A DNA stretch of 64,000 nt, from positions 41,084 to 105,083 of the forward strand of contig NZ_JAMLDY010000013.1 in NCBI RefSeq assembly GCF_024211255.1, read 5' to 3'. The translations under genes were made by a program, and so were the position numbers. Shown one piece after another: positions 42,100 through 51,365 of this stretch. This stretch comes from Sphingomonas liriopis. GTDB taxonomy: Bacteria; Pseudomonadota; Alphaproteobacteria; Sphingomonadales; Sphingomonadaceae. A model generated the notes under the pieces. The model had not been told where the DNA came from, did no database searches, and saw nothing but the letters and a program-made list of their open reading frames with translations. Numbering within the stretch: position 1 is the first letter of the stretch; every line of letters begins with the position of its first letter.

Positions 42100-43112
42100 G
42101 CGCGGCACTCGGCGAGCAGGCGGGCGGCGATCCGCGACAGCGGCAGCTGCGCGGTGACCGCGCCCATCTGATAGGCCGCGGCGGGCATGCCGTAGACCAC
42201 GCAGCTGTCCTCATCCTGTCCGATCGTCATCGCTCCCGCATCTTTCATGGTTTTGAGGCCGCGCGCGCCGTCGGCGCCCATGCCGGTCAGGATCGCGCCG
42301 ACCGCGGACGCGCCCGCCCAGCGCGCCACCGACAGGAACAGGCGATCGACCGAGGGGCGGTGGCCGCTCATCTTCTCGTCGGCGACCAGCCGGCATCGGC
42401 GCAGCGTGCCGCCGGTGATCTCGCAATGGTGCGAACCGCCCGGCGCGACATAGATGTGGCCCGGTTCCAGCGGTGCGCCGGTGCGCGCGACGCTGACGGT
42501 CGGTGCCGACAGCCGGTCGAGCCGCGCGGCGAAGGTCGGCACGTAGCTTTCGGGCATATGCTGGACGATCACCGTCGGCGGGCAATTGGCGGGAAAGCCG
42601 CCGAGCAGCTCGATCAGCGTCTCGACGCCGCCGGTCGACGATCCGATCGCGATCATCGCATCGGCGCGCGGCACGTAATCGGCGGGTACGCGCGGCGCGA
42701 CGGGCGTGACGCGCGGGCGGACGCGGCTCTTGGCGGCGGCCTTGACCAGGCGGGTGAGGCCTTCGCCGAGGCCGCCGCCGAACGCCTGCTTGGGCTTTTC
42801 ATAACAATCGAACGCCCCCAGTTCGAGCGCGCGGATCGTCGCCTCCGCGCCGCGCCCGGTCAGCGTCGACAGCATCACCACCGGCATGGGCCGGAGGCGC
42901 ATGATCTTTTCGAGGAAATCCAAGCCGTTCATCCCCGGCATTTCGATATCGAGCGTGATGACGTCGGGATTGAGCGATTTTATCATCTCGCGCGCGCTGT
43001 GCGGGCCGTCGGCGGTGCCGACGACTTCGATCTCCGCGTCCTGCGAGAGGCTGTGCGCGACCATCGCGCGCATCGTCGGGGAGTCGTCGACAACGAGGGT
43101 ACGGACGGTCAT
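42096..43112 (-). CDS. cheB: Protein-glutamate methylesterase/deamidase CheB
   Basis: A 338-residue enzyme: receiver domain with Asp55 in ITLDIEMPG and Lys in YEKPK, linker, and a methylesterase domain with catalytic Ser159 in GSSTGG, His185 in VIVQH and the Asp loop TGMGADGARG. This is the intact CheB of the locus. Its ATG overlaps the cheR stop, and its own stop overlaps cheD. Confidence 0.96.
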   Translation of the reverse strand: MTVRTLVVDDSPTMRAMVAHSLSQDAEIEVVGTADGPHSAREMIKSLNPDVITLDIEMPGMNGLDFLEKIMRLRPMPVVMLSTLTGRGAEATIRALELGAFDCYEKPKQAFGGGLGEGLTRLVKAAAKSRVRPRVTPVAPRVPADYVPRADAMIAIGSSTGGVETLIELLGGFPANCPPTVIVQHMPESYVPTFAARLDRLSAPTVSVARTGAPLEPGHIYVAPGGSHHCEITGGTLRRCRLVADEKMSGHRPSVDRLFLSVARWAGASAVGAILTGMGADGARGLKTMKDAGAMTIGQDEDSCVVYGMPAAAYQMGAVTAQLPLSRIAARLLAECRA

Positions 43113-43975
43113 GCCGCCACCTTCCGGAAGGTGGTGCGGCCGACGCAGGTAAAGCGCGGCGCGACCGAGGCGGACAGCCGTTCGGAATGGCCGATATACA
43201 GGAAGCCGCCGGGCGCGAGGCAGTCGGCGAGCCGGGTCTGCAGCCGTTCCTTGGTGGGTTCGTCGAAATAGATCATGACGTTGCGGCAGAAGATCGCGTC
43301 GAACGTGCCCTTCATCGGCCAGGATTCGAGCAGGTTGAGCTTGCGGAACGCGACGCGCTCGCGGATCAGCGGATGCACCTCCGCCTGGTTGCCCGCGGAC
43401 TTCATCCAGACCGAGCGCAGCGACTGCGGCACGCCCGAGGCGGTGTCGGTGGTGTAGCGCCCGGTGGCGGCGGCGGCGAGGATCTCGGTCGACAGGTCGG
43501 TCGCCAGTACGCGCAAATCAGTGCGCGCCAAGCGCTGGCCGTTGCCGCGTTCCTTGCCGAAGATCGCCATGAGCAGCGAATAGGGTTCCTCGCCGCTGGA
43601 ACAGGCCGCCGACCAGATCCGCACCTTGCCGCGGGTGGCGAGCCGCTGGTCGAGCGCCGGCCAGGCGTGCTCCATGAAATGGTCGAAGTGATGCGATTCG
43701 CGAAAGAAGCTGGTGTGGTTGGTGGTCAGCGCGTCGATCGCCTGCGTCCGCTCCGCCGCGTCCTGTTCGATGCGGCGGATATAGTCGGCGAAGTTGGTCA
43801 GCCCGCACGCGCGCACCCGCGGTGCGAGCCGGCCATAGACCAGCTGCATCTTGTTCGGCGGCATCAGGATCCCCGCCTCGTCATAGACGAACGCGCTGAT
43901 CGCCTGATGATCGGCGGCGTCGAAGCGGAATTCGGTCGGGCGGCCCGCGGCGACCGGACGGAGCGCGGCGCTCAT
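43109..43975 (-). CDS. cheR: Chemotaxis methyltransferase CheR
   Basis: A 288-residue SAM-dependent enzyme methylating receptor glutamates. Seen: N-terminal helical domain, TTNHTSFFRESHHFDHF, SAM site IWSAACSSGEEPYSLLM, LRVLATDLSTEIL, FDAIFCRNVMIYFDE and FLYIGHSERL. The insert with ADYIRR and the later beta region could bind an xWxxF receptor tail. ATG 43973-43975 overlaps the cheA stop. Confidence 0.96.
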   Translation of the reverse strand: MSAALRPVAAGRPTEFRFDAADHQAISAFVYDEAGILMPPNKMQLVYGRLAPRVRACGLTNFADYIRRIEQDAAERTQAIDALTTNHTSFFRESHHFDHFMEHAWPALDQRLATRGKVRIWSAACSSGEEPYSLLMAIFGKERGNGQRLARTDLRVLATDLSTEILAAAATGRYTTDTASGVPQSLRSVWMKSAGNQAEVHPLIRERVAFRKLNLLESWPMKGTFDAIFCRNVMIYFDEPTKERLQTRLADCLAPGGFLYIGHSERLSASVAPRFTCVGRTTFRKVAA

Positions 43976-46143
43976 GCGGCGAGACCCAGCGGGGTGAGCC
44001 CGAGGCGCGGATCGCGGCGCCAGCGCGAGATCAGCGCATCGACGTCGAGGATCAGCGCGACGCGCCCGTCGCCGAGGATGGTGGCGCCGGCGAGGCCGGG
44101 GATCGCCTCGTAATTCGCCTCGAGGCTCTTCACGACGACCTGCCGCTGGTCCTGGATCGAATCGACCATCAGCACCGCCTGCCCCGTGTCGGATTCGACG
44201 ACGATCAGCACCGCCTGCGCCGGGTCGGTCTGCGCGCCCTGGATACCCAGTTGTTCGGCGACGCGGTGCACCGGCACGTACGAGCCGCGCACGTCGAGCA
44301 GCGAGGCGGTAGGGCCGAGGATCTTCACCCCGTCCTCTTCGGGACGCAGGCTCTCGACGATATGGCCGAGCGGAATGACGAAGGTCTGGTCGCCGACGGT
44401 GACGATCATGCCGTCGAGCACCGCCAGCGTCAGCGGCAGCGACAGAGCGAAGCTGGAGCCCGAGCCGAAGTTCGAGGTGATGCCGATGCGGCCGCCCAGC
44501 GCCTGGACGTTCTTGCGCACCACATCCATGCCGACGCCGCGACCCGAGATGTTGGACACGGTCGCCGCGGTCGAGAAGCCGGGCGCGAAGATCAGATTGT
44601 CGACCTCCTCGTCGCTCAGCACCGCGTCGTGCGCGATGATGCCGCGCTCGACCGCCTTGGCGCGGACGCGCTTCCTATCGATGCCGCGGCCGTCGTCCTT
44701 GACGGTGATGACGATGCGGCCGGAATGATGCGCCGCCGACAGCGTGACGACGCCCTCTTCGGGCTTGCCGGCCTTGAGCCGCTCGGCGGTGGTTTCGAGG
44801 CCGTGATCGACCGCGTTGCGGATCAGATGGGTCAGCGGCTCGCCGATGCGTTCGACGACGGTCTTGTCGACCTCCGTCATCTCGCCGACGATGTCGAGGC
44901 GGACGCGCTTGCCGGTTTCGACCTCCAGTTCGCGGATGATGCGCGGCACGCGGCTGAACACGGTCTTCATCGGCTGCGCGCGGATCGCCATCGTCGATTC
45001 CTGCAGCTCGCGCGTCAGGTGGTCGAGGTCGGTCAGCTCGCTGATCCCGCCGGCGCCATGTTCGGACAGACGCTGCGCCAGCATCGCCTGGGTGATGACC
45101 AGTTCGCCGACGAGGTTGACGAGGCGATCGAGCTTGTCGAGGTCGACGCGGATCGTCTGCGCGGGCGGCGGCGCAACGGTGCGCGGCGTGGCGGGGTCGG
45201 CGGGCAGGATGGTCGCCACCGGTGCGGCGGGCGCCGCGGGTGCTGCAGGCGCGTCGGCGGTCGGTGCGACCGGAGCCGGGACGACGACGGGCGGCGTCTC
45301 TTCGCTGAGATCGACGAGCAACGTATCGTCGTCGTCGTCGTTGTCGGCGAGCGGCGCAACCGGCGGCATGCCGATGCGGGCGATCGTCAGGTCGCAATCG
45401 CCCATGAATTCGAAGATGCCGCGAATGTCGTCTTCCGCGACGGCGCCCGGCACGATGGCGGTCCAGCCGAGGTACGAGCGTTCGGGATGCAGGTCGTCGA
45501 GCAGCGGCAGCCGCGAGACGTCGGCGGCGAGCACCTCGCCGTCCAGCATCGTCAGTTCACGGACCAGCAGCAGCGGATCGCCGCCATTCTCCAGCGCATC
45601 GGCGCCGGGGACGAAGGTCACCTGCCAGTCGCCGCTATGGCCGTCGGCAGCGGGGGCGGGGGCTTCGCACAGCGCGAACAGGTCGTCGAAATCATCGAAG
45701 CCATCGCCCGCGGGCGCGGCGGCGGCCGGCGCATCGGCGATCACCGCCGCTACCGGTGCCGGCGCGCTCGGGGTCGATGCCGCGACCAGCCGGGCGAGCA
45801 TCGCGCCGTCGGCGGGCGCATCGCCGCCGTCGCGCGCCGCGGCGACATGGTCGGACAGCATGTCGAACGCGCCGACGATCGTGCCGAGCAGGTCGGAATC
45901 GAGCGTCAGCGTGCCGTTGCGGACGAGGTCGAGCAGCGTTTCATATTCGTGGGTGAACGCCTGCAACCGTTCGTGGCCGAACGCACCGGCGCCGCCCTTG
46001 ATCGAATGGACCGAGCGGAAGATCGTGTTGATCGTCTCCGAATCATGCCCGCCCTGGCGCACCGAGGCGAAATTCGCCTCCATCGTAGCGAGGCCTTCGT
46101 CGCATTCCTGAAAGAAGATCTGCTGGATCTCGTCGAGGTTCAT
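43972..46143 (-). CDS. cheA: Chemotaxis histidine kinase CheA
   Basis: A 723-residue kinase: Hpt domain 1-105 with phospho-acceptor His46 in FRSVHSIKGGAGAFG; Ala/Pro linkers around a divergent P2-like region at about 190-310; dimerisation domain with LDRLVNLVGELVITQAML; ATPase with HLIRNAVDHGLE, DDGRGIDRK, IFAPGFSTA and SGRGVGMDVVR; and a CheW-like C-terminal domain. I prefer ATG 46141-46143, six bases after AAAGGA; the adjacent upstream ATG (46144-46146) is the alternative. There is no receiver domain. Confidence 0.96.
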   Translation of the reverse strand: MNLDEIQQIFFQECDEGLATMEANFASVRQGGHDSETINTIFRSVHSIKGGAGAFGHERLQAFTHEYETLLDLVRNGTLTLDSDLLGTIVGAFDMLSDHVAAARDGGDAPADGAMLARLVAASTPSAPAPVAAVIADAPAAAAPAGDGFDDFDDLFALCEAPAPAADGHSGDWQVTFVPGADALENGGDPLLLVRELTMLDGEVLAADVSRLPLLDDLHPERSYLGWTAIVPGAVAEDDIRGIFEFMGDCDLTIARIGMPPVAPLADNDDDDDTLLVDLSEETPPVVVPAPVAPTADAPAAPAAPAAPVATILPADPATPRTVAPPPAQTIRVDLDKLDRLVNLVGELVITQAMLAQRLSEHGAGGISELTDLDHLTRELQESTMAIRAQPMKTVFSRVPRIIRELEVETGKRVRLDIVGEMTEVDKTVVERIGEPLTHLIRNAVDHGLETTAERLKAGKPEEGVVTLSAAHHSGRIVITVKDDGRGIDRKRVRAKAVERGIIAHDAVLSDEEVDNLIFAPGFSTAATVSNISGRGVGMDVVRKNVQALGGRIGITSNFGSGSSFALSLPLTLAVLDGMIVTVGDQTFVIPLGHIVESLRPEEDGVKILGPTASLLDVRGSYVPVHRVAEQLGIQGAQTDPAQAVLIVVESDTGQAVLMVDSIQDQRQVVVKSLEANYEAIPGLAGATILGDGRVALILDVDALISRWRRDPRLGLTPLGLAA

Positions 46144-46154
46144 CATCGGTCCTT

Positions 46155-46436
46155 TCAGGCGCCGGCAGCGCGGACGGGGTCGAGCGCGGCGTCGAGCCGG
46201 GCAAGCGTCATCATCCGCGCCAGCGCATCGCTGGGATGGTCGATGCGAAAGGCGAGCCCGCGGTCCGCCGCGGTGGCACGGGCGCTGGCCAGCACCTGCA
46301 GACACGCCTGCCCCGCGCGGACGACGTCCGCGCCGTCGAGGTGCAGCGGCTCGCCGCGCTCGACGCGGGCGAGCAGCGCATGGCGCAGCGGGCCGGCGGC
46401 CGAGGTGTCGAGCGTAGCGGGAAGCGGGTGGTGCAT
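46155..46436 (-). CDS. STAS-domain protein (CheS-like)
   Basis: A 93-residue protein with a STAS fold: LPATLDTSAAGPLRHALLARVERGEPLHLDGADVVRAGQACLQVLASARATAADRG and a final FRIDHPSDALARMMTLARL. It lacks the phosphorylatable serine of anti-sigma antagonists at the usual place (GADVVRAGQ). It lies between the first receptor and cheA, as CheS does in Sinorhizobium, where CheS binds CheA and promotes signal termination. That role here is inference. Start ATG 46434-46436 has no clear ribosome site. Confidence 0.75.
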   Translation of the reverse strand: MHHPLPATLDTSAAGPLRHALLARVERGEPLHLDGADVVRAGQACLQVLASARATAADRGLAFRIDHPSDALARMMTLARLDAALDPVRAAGA

Positions 46437-46470
46437 GGGGCGTGTGTTCCTCAGATGTCCGATACGCGCG

Positions 46471-47913
46471 TCAGAATTCCGACCAGTCGTCGGATGCGAC
46501 CGCGACCGCCGCACCGCCGCGGCGCAGCGGCGCGCGGGCTTCGGCGGCGATGCGGCGTCCGGTGTCGGCGGCGCGCTGTTGCAGGCGGTGGACGGGATTG
46601 GCGGCGGCGGGGGCCGGCGCGCCCGCGGGTGACCGGCGGTCGGTGCGGAAGCGGGAAACCTGGCCGGCGAGTTCGCCCGCCTCTGCGGCCAGCGCGCGCG
46701 CGGCAGCGGTCGCTTGCTCGACCATCGCGGCATTCTGCTGCGTCACGCCGTCCATCTCGCCGACCGCGGTGTTGACCTGTTGCAGGCCGGTCGCCTGCTG
46801 TTCGGCGGCGACCGCGATCTGGCTGACGAGCGCGCTGATCTCGCCGAAGCGGCCGGTCAGGCGCTGCAGCGCCTTGCCGGTCTCGCTGACCAGCTCGACG
46901 CCGGCATCGACCTGTCGCGACGAGGCGGTGATGCGCAGCTTGACGTCCTTGGCCGCCTCGGCGGAACGCTGCGCCAATGCGCGCACTTCGGACGCGACGA
47001 CCGCGAAGCCCTTGCCTGCGTCACCGGCGCGGGCGGCCTCGACACCGGCGTTGAGCGCCAGCAGATTGGTCTGGAAGGCGATGCCGTCGATGACCGAGAT
47101 GATTTCGGAGATTTCGTTCGAGGCGCGTTCGATGCCGCCCATCGCGTCGACCGCGCGGGCGACGACGACGCCCGATTGCTCGGCCTCGCCGCGCGCCTCG
47201 GCGACGACGTCGCTGGCGCGGTTGGCGCTCGCCGCGGTCTGGCGGACGGTCGAGGTGATCTCGTCCATCGCCGCAGCGGTCTCTTCGAGGCTCGCGGCCT
47301 GCTGCTCGGTGCGCTGCGACAGATCGTCGGACGCCTGCAGGATGTCGGTCGAGCCGGTGTTGATGCCGGCCGCGGCCTGGTTGACCGCGGCGACCGCCGC
47401 CATCATCGCGTCCATCGCGCCGTTGAAATCGCTGCGCAGCGATTCGAAATCGTCGGGGAAGACCGCGGTGATGCGGAAGGTGAGATTGCCCTGCGCGAGT
47501 TCGCCCAGCCCCTCGGCGAGCGCGGCGGCCATCGCGCGCTGCGCCTCGGCGATGTTCGCCTCTGCCATGTTGCGGCGGAAGATCGCCATCGCGGTGGTCA
47601 TCCGGCCGACGCAGTCGCGGTTCTCGGTATGCGCGATCGGCGAGGCGAGATCGCCGGCGGCGAGCGCCTCCATCCGCACCACGGTCTCGACATAGGGTTT
47701 GCAGATGATGCGGCCGGCGAGCAGCGTCGTCGCCACCATCGTGGCGACGGTCAGCGCGGACATGCCGATGTCGAAACCGACGCCGGTGTGGATCATGCCG
47801 GTCGCGGCGCCGGCGGTGATCGCCACCGCCACGCTGCCCAGCAGCGCCTGGATCGTCCCCAGCGCGCGGAATTTGGTGCGGATCGGTGCCCGCTTCTCGA
47901 ACCAGCTCAACAT
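46471..47913 (-). CDS. Methyl-accepting chemotaxis protein 1 (no periplasmic sensor domain)
   Basis: A 480-residue receptor: short cytoplasmic start, TM1 about 19-40, ten-residue loop, TM2 about 50-70, HAMP about 70-122, second HAMP-like linker, and a signalling domain with the conserved tip [20 protein letters not shown] at about 275-294. The C-terminal tail ends VASDDWSEF, an xWxxF motif. Start MLSWFEK at 47911-47913; an upstream ATG (47964) is possible. It is a close paralogue of the receptor at 48224-49657. Confidence 0.93.
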   Translation of the reverse strand: MLSWFEKRAPIRTKFRALGTIQALLGSVAVAITAGAATGMIHTGVGFDIGMSALTVATMVATTLLAGRIICKPYVETVVRMEALAAGDLASPIAHTENRDCVGRMTTAMAIFRRNMAEANIAEAQRAMAAALAEGLGELAQGNLTFRITAVFPDDFESLRSDFNGAMDAMMAAVAAVNQAAAGINTGSTDILQASDDLSQRTEQQAASLEETAAAMDEITSTVRQTAASANRASDVVAEARGEAEQSGVVVARAVDAMGGIERASNEISEIISVIDGIAFQTNLLALNAGVEAARAGDAGKGFAVVASEVRALAQRSAEAAKDVKLRITASSRQVDAGVELVSETGKALQRLTGRFGEISALVSQIAVAAEQQATGLQQVNTAVGEMDGVTQQNAAMVEQATAAARALAAEAGELAGQVSRFRTDRRSPAGAPAPAAANPVHRLQQRAADTGRRIAAEARAPLRRGGAAVAVASDDWSEF

Positions 47914-48223
47914 CGGCAATATCCCCGTCGACGACCCGCGGAAAAACCCCGCGCGGTCCATGGACGCCGAAAATTGCCGCTCGTGCTTAACGAGCCGTTG
48001 AGCAACCGGAACGGGTGTTTTCAGTCGGTTGCGAAGGTTCGTGCGGCGGCGCGAATGGCGGTTGCGCGTTGAGAGAACAGGGGGGCGGACGAGCCCGCGC
48101 GAACGATATTGATCGTCAATGTCGTTGTATCGGAACACGGGTCTACGCCTTTCCTGGCTGGAGGAACGGGGTTCCCCCACACGGATCCGGCTTGCGGCCG
48201 AATCGCGTGGGGGGAGCGCGGGA
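47914..48223. other. Non-coding gap between the two receptor genes
   Basis: 310 bases without a convincing gene. At 48103-48125 there is an imperfect inverted repeat, ACGATATTGA/TCAATGTCGT, operator-like. At about 48173-48220 CCCCCACACG pairs with CGCGTGGGGGG, a stem that may terminate or attenuate transcription after the first receptor gene. It could give the downstream receptor its own promoter. Confidence 0.4.
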
Positions 48224-49657
48224 TCAGAATTCTGACCAGTCGTCCGACGCGACGGCGACCGCGGCATTGCCGCCACCGGCGGAGCGGCGCGTGGCGCGGG
48301 CGATGCGGCGGCCCGCGTCGGCGGCGCGGCTCTGCAGCTGGTGGACGGCAGGGGCCGGCGCCTTGGCCGCGATGTCGCCCTCGTTGATCTTGAAGCGCGC
48401 GACGTGGCGGGCGAGCTCGTCCGATTCGGCCGACAGGCTGCGTGCGGCGGCGGTCGCTTCCTCGACCATCGCGGCGTTCTGTTGCGTCACGCCGTCCATC
48501 TCGCTGACCGCGGTGTTGACCTGCTGCAGGCCGGTCGCCTGCTGTTCGGCGGCGACCGCGATCTGGCCGACCAGCGTGCTGATCTCGCCGAAGCGGGTGA
48601 TGATGCGGCTCAGCGCCTGGCCCGTCTCGCTGACCAGTTCGACGCCGGCTTCGACCTGTTCGGACGAGGCGTTGATGCGGGTCTTGACGTCCTTGGCGGC
48701 CTCCGCCGATCGCTGCGCCAGCGCGCGCACTTCGGAGGCGACGACCGCGAAACCCTTGCCCGCGTCGCCGGCACGCGCCGCCTCGACGCCGGCGTTGAGC
48801 GCCAGCAGGTTGGTCTGGAAGGCGATGCCGTCGATGACCGAGATGATCTCCGAAATCTCGTTCGAGGCGCGTTCGATGCCGCTCATCGCATCGACCGCGC
48901 GGGCGACGACCGTGCCCGACTGTTCGGCCTCGACGCGCGCTTCCTCGACGACGCTGTTGGCGCGCACCGCGCCCGCGGCGGTCTGGCGGACGGTCGAGGT
49001 GATCTCGTCCATCGCCGCGGCGGTTTCCTCGAGGCTCGCAGCCTGCTGCTCGGTGCGCTGCGACAGGTCGTCCGATGCCTGGCGGATGTCGGTCGCGCCG
49101 CTGTTGATGCCGTTGGTCGCTTCGGTCACCGCGCTCATCGTGTCGGCGACGGCGTCGAGCGCACGGTTATAGTCGATGCGCAGCCGCTCGTAATCGGCGG
49201 GGAAGCTCTGGTCGATGCGATAGCTGAGGTCGCTCGCGGCGAGGCGGTTCAGGCCTTCGCCCAGCGCGTTGACGACGACCTCCTGCGCCTGCGCCGATGT
49301 CTGGACGCTTTCGGCATTCTCCTTGAACACCTGCATCGCGCGCGTCATCCGGCCGACGCAGTCGCGATAGTCGGTATAGGCGATCGGGCTGTGCAGGTCG
49401 CCGGCGGCGAGGCCCTCCATGCGGAGCACGGTGTTGACGTACGGATTGGAGATCATCCGGCCGCTGACCAGCACCGTCACGAGGGTGAGGACGAACACGC
49501 CTCCGGCGACGGCGATGTAGATTGTCGCTTGGGCGGGCGTCGCGCGCGCGGCGAAGTAGGTGGTCGCGACGCCCGACGTCGCGAGGATGGCGTGAACGCC
49601 GAGCAACGCCTTGAACTTCGTACGAATCGGTGCGGTCTTTTCAAACCAGGTAAGCAT
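48224..49657 (-). CDS. Methyl-accepting chemotaxis protein 2 (no periplasmic sensor domain)
   Basis: A 477-residue receptor paralogous to the one downstream, nearly identical across the signalling domain ([29 protein letters not shown]) and in the tail ending VASDDWSEF. It has TM1 about 19-40 and TM2 about 46-66 with almost no periplasmic loop, then HAMP domains. The N-terminal third differs from its paralogue, so the two may sense different membrane or cytoplasmic signals. Start MLTWFEK at 49655-49657 with AAGGGA upstream. It is the first gene of the che locus. Confidence 0.93.
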   Translation of the reverse strand: MLTWFEKTAPIRTKFKALLGVHAILATSGVATTYFAARATPAQATIYIAVAGGVFVLTLVTVLVSGRMISNPYVNTVLRMEGLAAGDLHSPIAYTDYRDCVGRMTRAMQVFKENAESVQTSAQAQEVVVNALGEGLNRLAASDLSYRIDQSFPADYERLRIDYNRALDAVADTMSAVTEATNGINSGATDIRQASDDLSQRTEQQAASLEETAAAMDEITSTVRQTAAGAVRANSVVEEARVEAEQSGTVVARAVDAMSGIERASNEISEIISVIDGIAFQTNLLALNAGVEAARAGDAGKGFAVVASEVRALAQRSAEAAKDVKTRINASSEQVEAGVELVSETGQALSRIITRFGEISTLVGQIAVAAEQQATGLQQVNTAVSEMDGVTQQNAAMVEEATAAARSLSAESDELARHVARFKINEGDIAAKAPAPAVHQLQSRAADAGRRIARATRRSAGGGNAAVAVASDDWSEF

Positions 49658-49779
49658 GACGGGGTCCCTTCTTGGTGGCGAGCCGTCATGCCGAACCGAT
49701 CCATTTTGGTGGGGATCACGTCGTTTGCCGGACATCTTGCAACCGCTATGACCTGAAAAGGGTGAAGACCCGGTAAACT

Positions 49780-49796
49780 ATGTCCGTTGCGGACAT
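49780..49796. promoter_or_regulatory. Perfect palindrome in the divergent che/carbonic anhydrase interval
   Basis: ATGTCCGTTGCGGACAT: seven-base arms around TTG. It lies in the 179-base region between the first receptor gene and the gamma carbonic anhydrase gene. A related CCGGACATC occurs at about 49727. It may be an operator; the regulator is unknown. Confidence 0.45.
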
Positions 49797-49836
49797 TGGC
49801 TGGCCGGGTCGACCCGAGGTATGAAGGGAAAAACCG

Positions 49837-50358
49837 TTGACCTGCTATCACTTGGGGGATGCGACGCCCGATATCGCGGCGGACGTCTATGTCGCGCCCG
49901 GCGCGCACGTCATCGGCCGCGTCTCGCTCGGCGAACGCGCGTCGGTGTGGTTCGGCGCGGTGCTGCGCGGCGACAACGATCCGATCCGGGTCGGTGCGGA
50001 GAGCAATATCCAGGACGGGGCAATGATCCATGCCGATCCGGGCGTGCCGACGACGATCGGGCGCGGCGTGACGATCGGGCATCACGCGATCGTCCATGGC
50101 GCGACCGTCGGCGATCACAGCCTGATCGGGATGGGGGCGACGTTGCTCAACCGCTGCGTGATCGGGGCGAATTGCATCGTCGGCGCGAACGCGCTGGTGA
50201 CCGAGGGCAAGTGCTTTCCGGACGGATCGCTGATCGTCGGCAGCCCGGCGCGGGTGCTGCGGCCGCTGACCGAGGTGGAGATCGCCGGGCTGCGGCTGTC
50301 GGCGGCGACCTATGTCGCCAATGCGGCGCGCTATGCGCGCGCGCTGACGCCGCTCTAG
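49837..50358 (+). CDS. Gamma-class carbonic anhydrase family protein
   Basis: A 173-residue left-handed beta-helix protein of the YrdA/PaaY type with hexapeptide repeats and the metal-site residues IHADPG (near 64) and IGHHAIVHGA (near 79-88). Known members bind Zn/Fe; some hydrate CO2, others are hydrolases. The start is TTG 49837-49839, eight bases after AAGGGA. The nearby ATG at 49821 is out of frame, so the TTG is the best start. Confidence 0.9.
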   Translation: MTCYHLGDATPDIAADVYVAPGAHVIGRVSLGERASVWFGAVLRGDNDPIRVGAESNIQDGAMIHADPGVPTTIGRGVTIGHHAIVHGATVGDHSLIGMGATLLNRCVIGANCIVGANALVTEGKCFPDGSLIVGSPARVLRPLTEVEIAGLRLSAATYVANAARYARALTPL

Positions 50359-51320
50359 GTCATGCGTGCCGAGGCGTCGGCGACGAAGCGGGCGGTGGCG
50401 TCAGGCGCCGTGATCGGGATCATGTGGCCGCCCTCGATCACCTCGATCCGCGCGCCGGGGATTTCACCGGCGGTGCGATGGCCGTGCAGCATCGGGTCGA
50501 GCACCGCATCCTCGCGGCCGTAGAGGATCGCGATCGGCACGGCGAGGTCGGGGTAGCGCGCGGCGAGCGCCGCCATGTCCTGCCCGGCGGAGGCGAGGTC
50601 TGCGGCCGCCGCGGCGATCGCGCTCGGCCGCTGGGTCAGCGCGCCGCCGCCGCGGGTCGCGAAATCGGCGGGCGGCGCCTCGGGCGCGAACACCAGTTGC
50701 AGGTTGCGCTCGCCGGTGAGGCGGGTCAGCGGCGCGCCGAGCGTCTGCGCCATCAGCCGGCGCAGCGACGGCGGGATCGCGGCGAGCGCGCGGAAATTCT
50801 CCGGCACCTCGTCCTGCGCCTGCGTCAGCGGCGAGATCAGCGCGAGGCCGCGGATGAGGTCAGGCCGGTCGAGCGCGAGCGCCAGCGCCACCGCGCCGCC
50901 GAGCGAATGGCCGACGAGCAGCGGGCGCTCGACGCCGACCGCCTCGATGAAGCGGCCCAGAATCGCGCCCTGTTCGACGATGCCGGGTTCGCGATCGTCG
51001 TCCGCGGTCGAATAGCCCGAGCCGGGGCGATCGACGAGGATCACGCGGTGATCCCCGGCCAGCAGGTCGAGCATCGCATAGCTGAAGTTGCGCAGCTGGC
51101 CGCCAAGGCCGTGGACCATGACGATTGCCGGGCCGGTGCCGCGATCGACATAGTGCAGCCGCGCGCCGTCGACCTGGATATGGCGGCCGTCCTGCGGCAC
51201 CAGCCGCTCCGCCTCGCGCGCGATCCGGTCGGAATAGAAGGACAGGCCGAGCCCGCCCGCCGCGGTAAGCGCGGTGGCGCCGATCAGCGTGCCGAAGGTC
51301 CAGCGTGTGCCGCTCTGCAT
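50355..51320 (-). CDS. Alpha/beta hydrolase, membrane-anchored
   Basis: A 321-residue hydrolase with an N-terminal hydrophobic segment (about 8-27, TFGTLIGATALTAAGG). Seen: MVHGLGGQLRNFSY near 68, VDRPGSGYS near 96, the nucleophile elbow VGHSLGGAVALALA with Ser139, YGREDAVLDP for the acid, and EGGHMIPITAP for the histidine. Epoxide-hydrolase/lipase-like; substrate unknown. The start at 51318-51320 follows AAGGATC at a somewhat long spacing. Its end overlaps the carbonic anhydrase end by four bases, tail to tail. Confidence 0.88.
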   Translation of the reverse strand: MQSGTRWTFGTLIGATALTAAGGLGLSFYSDRIAREAERLVPQDGRHIQVDGARLHYVDRGTGPAIVMVHGLGGQLRNFSYAMLDLLAGDHRVILVDRPGSGYSTADDDREPGIVEQGAILGRFIEAVGVERPLLVGHSLGGAVALALALDRPDLIRGLALISPLTQAQDEVPENFRALAAIPPSLRRLMAQTLGAPLTRLTGERNLQLVFAPEAPPADFATRGGGALTQRPSAIAAAAADLASAGQDMAALAARYPDLAVPIAILYGREDAVLDPMLHGHRTAGEIPGARIEVIEGGHMIPITAPDATARFVADASARMT

Positions 51321-51365
51321 GGGATCGGATCCTTCCGTTCGCGAAAGGCCCGTGCATAGCATGGA

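Noticed and set aside
44251..46632. 793-codon plus-strand frame opposite cheA
   Set aside because: Antisense shadow; no domain, and cheA is unambiguous.
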